Source of the DNA: Tannerella sp.
GTDB lineage: Bacteria; Bacteroidota; Bacteroidia; Bacteroidales; Tannerellaceae
DNA length: 8,643 nucleotides
Assembly (NCBI GenBank): GCA_031277235.1
Contig: JAITMT010000035.1
Location: 1-8,643, forward strand
Direction: 5' to 3'
The position numbers and the translations under genes were made by a program. The notes beneath the pieces are model-generated. The model saw only the letters and a list, made by a program, of their open reading frames with translations, was not told the origin of the DNA and ran no database searches. Positions 6,862 through 8,643 of this stretch are shown here, in pieces; the stretch's first letter is position 1; each line of letters opens with the position of its first letter.

Positions 6862-7028
6862 TGAATCCAAAGGATTCAAATATTTATAGAAAACACCATT
6901 CGGGCTAATATACGACTCCGAAGGAATTTCGCATTAATCCCCGTAGGGATTATCGCTCGGTAGAATATGTTTTCCATTGTTGGGTGCATTCCGTACGGAA
7001 TGCATCCTGTGGGTGAATTATATTACCG
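6862..7028. repeat. Cluster of short palindromes including an 80-bp dispersed repeat, left copy
   Basis: Several inverted repeats lie in a row. TGAATCC-AAA-GGATTCA is at 6862-6878 and a weaker TCC-GAA-GGA is at 6917-6925. TAATCCC-CGTA-GGGATTA is at 6935-6952, and the perfect 20-base palindrome centred on CCGTACGG is at 6985-7004. Bases 6935-7015 match 8549-8628 with about seven differences, one of them a single-base gap. CGGTA (6958-6962) can pair with TACCG (7024-7028), and ATAT (6965-6968) with ATAT (7020-7023), closing a larger fold. The last base of that closing stem is immediately before the insertion sequence. Confidence 0.8.
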
Positions 7029-7053
7029 GTAGTATCCCAAAAAGTGTGTAAAG
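7029..7053 (+). repeat. Left terminal inverted repeat of the IS
   Basis: GTAGTATCCC followed by AAAAAGTGTGTAAAG. It matches the reverse complement of 8367-8391 with four mismatches, all in the outer ten bases. The 15 inner bases are identical, as expected for a transposase-binding core. Confidence 0.85.
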
Positions 7054-7103
7054 ATTTCAATTTCGCAGTGCAAAGTTAAACATTTTTTTTATATCATAAT
7101 CTT

Positions 7104-7162
7104 GATTGCTGAATGGCTGTGTAGCGAAGGCTACGCCTTCGCTACACAGCCATTCAGCAATC
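7104..7162. repeat. Perfect 28-bp stem over the transposase stop codon
   Basis: Arms 7104-7131 and 7135-7162 are exact reverse complements around a 3-base TAC centre. The right arm contains the last codons and the TGA stop (7154-7156) of the transposase. No T-run follows on either strand, so it is not a standard intrinsic terminator. It could stabilise the 3' end of the mRNA, block transcription entering the IS from the left, or be a recent inverted duplication or palindromic repeat insertion. Confidence 0.9.
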
Positions 7163-8320
7163 GTCCCAATCGAATTTTACCCTTTCATTATCCAGTTTCG
7201 GCACTTTGTAACCGTATGCCTTGCGGTTCATCGCCACGCTGCCCAAAAGAAACAGCACCGCGTCGGGTGACGGCAAGGCGCTCCGCATCTTCGTTGTACG
7301 TTTGTAATCGCGGTTTAAGCGCTCTATCCAGTTGGTAGAGTAAATCATGCTGCGAATGCTCCAGTGATAATCCAGACAGGTAAAATACAACTCATAACGC
7401 GGATTTTCGGCTTTTTTACCAAAAGTGAAATAATACTTTTTCCACTTGTTACAAAATGATTTCCAACGGTTTACACCATGCTTCCGACTGTCGTTCTGAT
7501 TGTCCGTTTGAAATACTTCGCGCAAATCTTCACCCATTTCCGCCTTGTGGCAGGGCTTGGCATAACGCAAACTTTCACGCATCAGGTGAACGGCACACAA
7601 TTGAACTTCCGCCATGCCGAAATGCCGGCGGATAACATCTTCGATGCCGGTCAAACCGTCACTCACAAACAAATCAACACGCTGTAATCCACGGTTCTGC
7701 AAATCTTTAAAAATGTCATTCCAAAACCCCGAACCTTCCGTCGGATTGTTGATTACTCCCAAAACTTCGCGGGTGCGGTCGGGTTTGACGCCCAATACCG
7801 TGAAAAATGCCTCTTTGCTTACTGCATCAACACGACGGCTGGAGATAAGGCAGGCGTCAATGTATATAATCGGATAATAATTGTTTACAGGTCGTGAAAG
7901 CCATTCTTCGACCTCCTGTTTCGCCCCGTCAAACATACGGCTAACCTGACTTGTACTGTATTGTCTGCCGTAAATTTGACCGAAAACATCACCTGCCTGT
8001 TCGCAGGTTAATCCAGCGCTGTAAAGACTGCATGCAACCGACTGTGTCTCAATCTCCCGATTGCGCAATACAGCCGGAAGCAAAGGATAAAATGCACCCG
8101 AGCGGGTACGCGGTACACGCAGTTCCAACAATTTGCCATGTCCGTAAGTCTTACGGTGACGGAAGCCATTGCTGTAATCATCGGGATGATCTTCGCGGTA
8201 AAGACCGCGCTCCTGCTTCATCATACTTTCCATTGCAAATTGCAATAAAGTATTTATTCCATCTTCTTTTTGTACGATTTCTTCCAGAATCCCGTACCTT
8301 TGTCCCTGTGTAAAGTCCAT
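7154..8320 (-). CDS. IS256-family transposase (mutator-type, DDE)
   Basis: This 388-residue protein is slightly short for the family (about 390-430) but shows no break. The N-terminal part to about residue 145 is the DNA-binding and helical region (NGFRHRKTYGHGKLLELRVPR at 51-71). The RNase-H-like catalytic core carries the DDE triad: Asp155 in YIDAC (153-157), Asp221 in VSDGL (219-223), and Glu333 in STNWIERLNR (328-337), the position of the family STNxIE motif. The C242-x2-H245 pair (LCAVH) in the family's C/D(2)H motif is also present. It catalyses excision and insertion of its own element by acting on the terminal inverted repeats. The ATG at 8320 was chosen because MDFTQGQRYG lies directly inside the right end with no better start. 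The first codons are complementary to the right IS end, and the stop codon is inside a 28-bp palindrome; both may limit expression. Confidence 0.93.
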   Translation of the reverse strand: MDFTQGQRYGILEEIVQKEDGINTLLQFAMESMMKQERGLYREDHPDDYSNGFRHRKTYGHGKLLELRVPRTRSGAFYPLLPAVLRNREIETQSVACSLYSAGLTCEQAGDVFGQIYGRQYSTSQVSRMFDGAKQEVEEWLSRPVNNYYPIIYIDACLISSRRVDAVSKEAFFTVLGVKPDRTREVLGVINNPTEGSGFWNDIFKDLQNRGLQRVDLFVSDGLTGIEDVIRRHFGMAEVQLCAVHLMRESLRYAKPCHKAEMGEDLREVFQTDNQNDSRKHGVNRWKSFCNKWKKYYFTFGKKAENPRYELYFTCLDYHWSIRSMIYSTNWIERLNRDYKRTTKMRSALPSPDAVLFLLGSVAMNRKAYGYKVPKLDNERVKFDWDDC

Positions 8321-8375
8321 CTTTTAATTTTTTGAATTTAACACTACAAAATTAAAACTTTTTGGACTTTACACA
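8307..8375 (-). promoter_or_regulatory. Start-codon-sequestering inverted repeat at the transposase 5' end
   Basis: TGGACTTTACACA at 8363-8375 is the exact 13-base reverse complement of 8307-8319, which covers all but the first base of the start codon and codons 2-5 (ATG GAC TTT ACA CAG). An RNA entering the IS from the right would contain both arms and could hide the start codon. An RNA starting inside the element, below 8347, would lack the upstream arm. The sequence match is certain; the regulatory role is inferred by analogy with IS10 and IS50. Confidence 0.6.
8347..8354 (-). promoter_or_regulatory. Possible -7 box of the transposase promoter
   Basis: On the - strand this reads TAATTTTG, an exact TAnnTTTG match, 26 bases before the transposase ATG. 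The expected upstream TTTG box is missing at the usual distance (near 8374-8377), so the promoter would be weak. A start near 8340 would give a leader of about 20 nt lacking the sequestering arm at 8363-8375. Confidence 0.4.
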
Positions 8376-8391
8376 CTTTTTAGGACAGTAT
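8367..8391 (-). repeat. Right terminal inverted repeat of the IS
   Basis: On the - strand this reads ATACTGTCCT then AAAAAGTGTGTAAAG, matching the left end at 21 of 25 positions. Its inner edge merges with the 13-base arm complementary to the transposase start, so this end appears to serve both transposition and translational control. Confidence 0.85.
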
Positions 8392-8392
8392 C

Positions 8393-8445
8393 TCAAATCC
8401 TCAAATCTTCAAATCCTCAAATCCTCAAATCCTCAAATCCTCAAA
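8393..8445. repeat. Tandem octamer array (TCAAATCC, six units plus a partial)
   Basis: Units begin at 8393, 8401, 8409, 8417, 8425 and 8433, followed by a five-base partial at 8441. Only the second unit differs (TCAAATCT). The array starts one base after the proposed IS end. The repeats are continuous without spacers, so this is not a CRISPR array. Confidence 0.9.
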
Positions 8446-8446
8446 C

Positions 8447-8474
8447 AAAAAAAGGGGCATACGCCCCCTTTTTT
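8447..8474. terminator. Bidirectional intrinsic terminator
   Basis: GGGGC (8454-8458) and GCCCC (8463-8467) form a stem around ATAC, preceded by seven A's and followed by one C and six T's. Either strand therefore gives a G/C stem followed by a T-run. It would stop - strand transcription coming from the right before it reaches the transposase. Confidence 0.8.
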
Positions 8475-8475
8475 C

Positions 8476-8490
8476 ATTTGAAGATTTGAA
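8476..8490. repeat. TTTGAAG-type short repeat, right copy
   Basis: ATTTGAAGATTTGAA is identical to bases 6592-6606 on the left side of the IS and in the same orientation. It is the first of three repeat types that recur in the same order on both sides. Confidence 0.6.
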
Positions 8491-8511
8491 AATTAGCCGT
8501 TGTCCTTCTCC

Positions 8512-8542
8512 CCCTCCCCGGAGGAGGGCTGTTAAGTTCTGT
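8512..8542. repeat. G/C-rich hairpin element with AAGTTCTGT tail, right copy
   Basis: CCCTCC (8512-8517) pairs perfectly with GGAGGG (8523-8528) around CCGGA. Bases 8520-8542 match 6722-6744 at 20 of 23 positions. The AAGTTCTGT tail (8534-8542) is identical in both copies. Confidence 0.65.
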
Positions 8543-8548
8543 ATTTTC

Positions 8549-8643
8549 TATTCCCGTAGGGAATATCGCTCGGTAGAATATGTATCCCATTGTTGGTTGC
8601 ATTCCGTACGGAATGCATCCTGTGGTTGGCTGACCTTTCTACC
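8549..8643. repeat. 80-bp dispersed palindromic repeat, right copy (cut by the window end)
   Basis: TATTCCC-GTA-GGGAATA is at 8549-8565 and the perfect 20-base palindrome centred on CCGTACGG at 8598-8617. Bases 8549-8628 match 6935-7015 at about 91%. GGTAGAA (8572-8578) pairs with TTCTACC (8637-8643), which would close the fold; pairing may continue beyond the window edge. Confidence 0.8.

Larger units (their letters stand above)
6570..7028. other. Gene-free, repeat-rich intergenic region left of the insertion sequence
   Basis: These 459 bases contain no gene I can support. From left to right they hold two G-rich ATTGGGGG-like units (6570-6588), TTTGAAG-type repeats (6592-6622), a GGTTCAA heptamer array (6634-6675), a G/C-rich hairpin element ending AAGTTCTGT (6711-6744), an A/T-rich stretch with nothing recognisable (about 6745-6860), and a cluster of short palindromes ending in an 80-bp dispersed repeat (6862-7028). 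Open frames here result from the tandem repeats. Confidence 0.75.
7029..8391 (-). mobile_element. IS256-family insertion sequence
   Basis: The element is 1363 bp with one transposase gene filling most of it, within the usual size for IS256-family elements. The ends were set by terminal inverted repeats: left 7029-7053 and right 8367-8391 match at 21 of 25 positions and share the inner core AAAAAGTGTGTAAAG. Weaker similarity continues inward (AATTTCGCAGTG against AATTTTGTAGTG). The family usually makes 8-9 bp target duplications, but I see none: ATTACCG on the left, CTCAAATC on the right. The boundaries could therefore be off by a few bases, or the flanks may have rearranged. The transposase is intact, so the element may still be active. 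Confidence 0.85.

Noticed and set aside
8393..8445. Possible CRISPR array
   Set aside because: The 8-base units are contiguous, with no spacers, no 20-40 base repeats and no cas genes.

Overview
This window looks like chromosomal DNA from a member of the Bacteroidetes, most likely Bacteroidales. The evidence is a consensus Bacteroidetes promoter (TTTG, 19 bases, TATATTTG) in front of the first gene, translation starts preceded by A-rich leaders without Shine-Dalgarno sequences, a membrane protein joining a Bacteroidetes-type HU/CCDC81 domain to a SPOR domain, and a two-subunit methylmalonyl-CoA mutase with adjacent small and large subunit genes. The species cannot be named from the sequence alone.

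The left two thirds (1-6569) is compact and all on the + strand. A promoter at 10-40 drives the HU/SPOR gene (78-1283). After 26 bases comes mutA (1310-3202), and after 7 more comes mutB (3210-5357). These three probably form one operon. MutA and MutB together form the adenosylcobalamin enzyme that interconverts succinyl-CoA and methylmalonyl-CoA in propionate metabolism. MutB keeps every catalytic and B12-binding residue I checked; MutA has lost the B12 motif, as expected for this subunit. A 13-bp helix enclosing 62 bases and ending in seven T's (5379-5471) separates mutB from a NikR-type nickel repressor (5491-5892), whose metal site has one expected His replaced by Tyr. The purine-salvage gene apt follows (6027-6569).

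The right third (6570-8643) is accessory, repeat-rich DNA. A 1363-bp IS256-family insertion sequence (7029-8391) carries an intact transposase on the - strand and imperfect 25-bp terminal inverted repeats. On both sides of it the same three repeat types occur in the same order and orientation: TTTGAAG-type short repeats, a 23-bp element ending AAGTTCTGT, and an approximately 80-bp palindromic repeat. The two 80-bp copies differ by a compensatory base-pair change, which suggests a selected fold.

The observations most worth following are: the duplicated and covarying palindromic repeat; an inverted repeat that would hide the transposase start codon in read-through transcripts; a perfect 28-bp stem over the transposase stop codon; the changed nickel ligand in NikR; the structured mutB-nikR spacer; and the HU-membrane-SPOR architecture. 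I found no CRISPR array, rRNA, tRNA or clear defence system.
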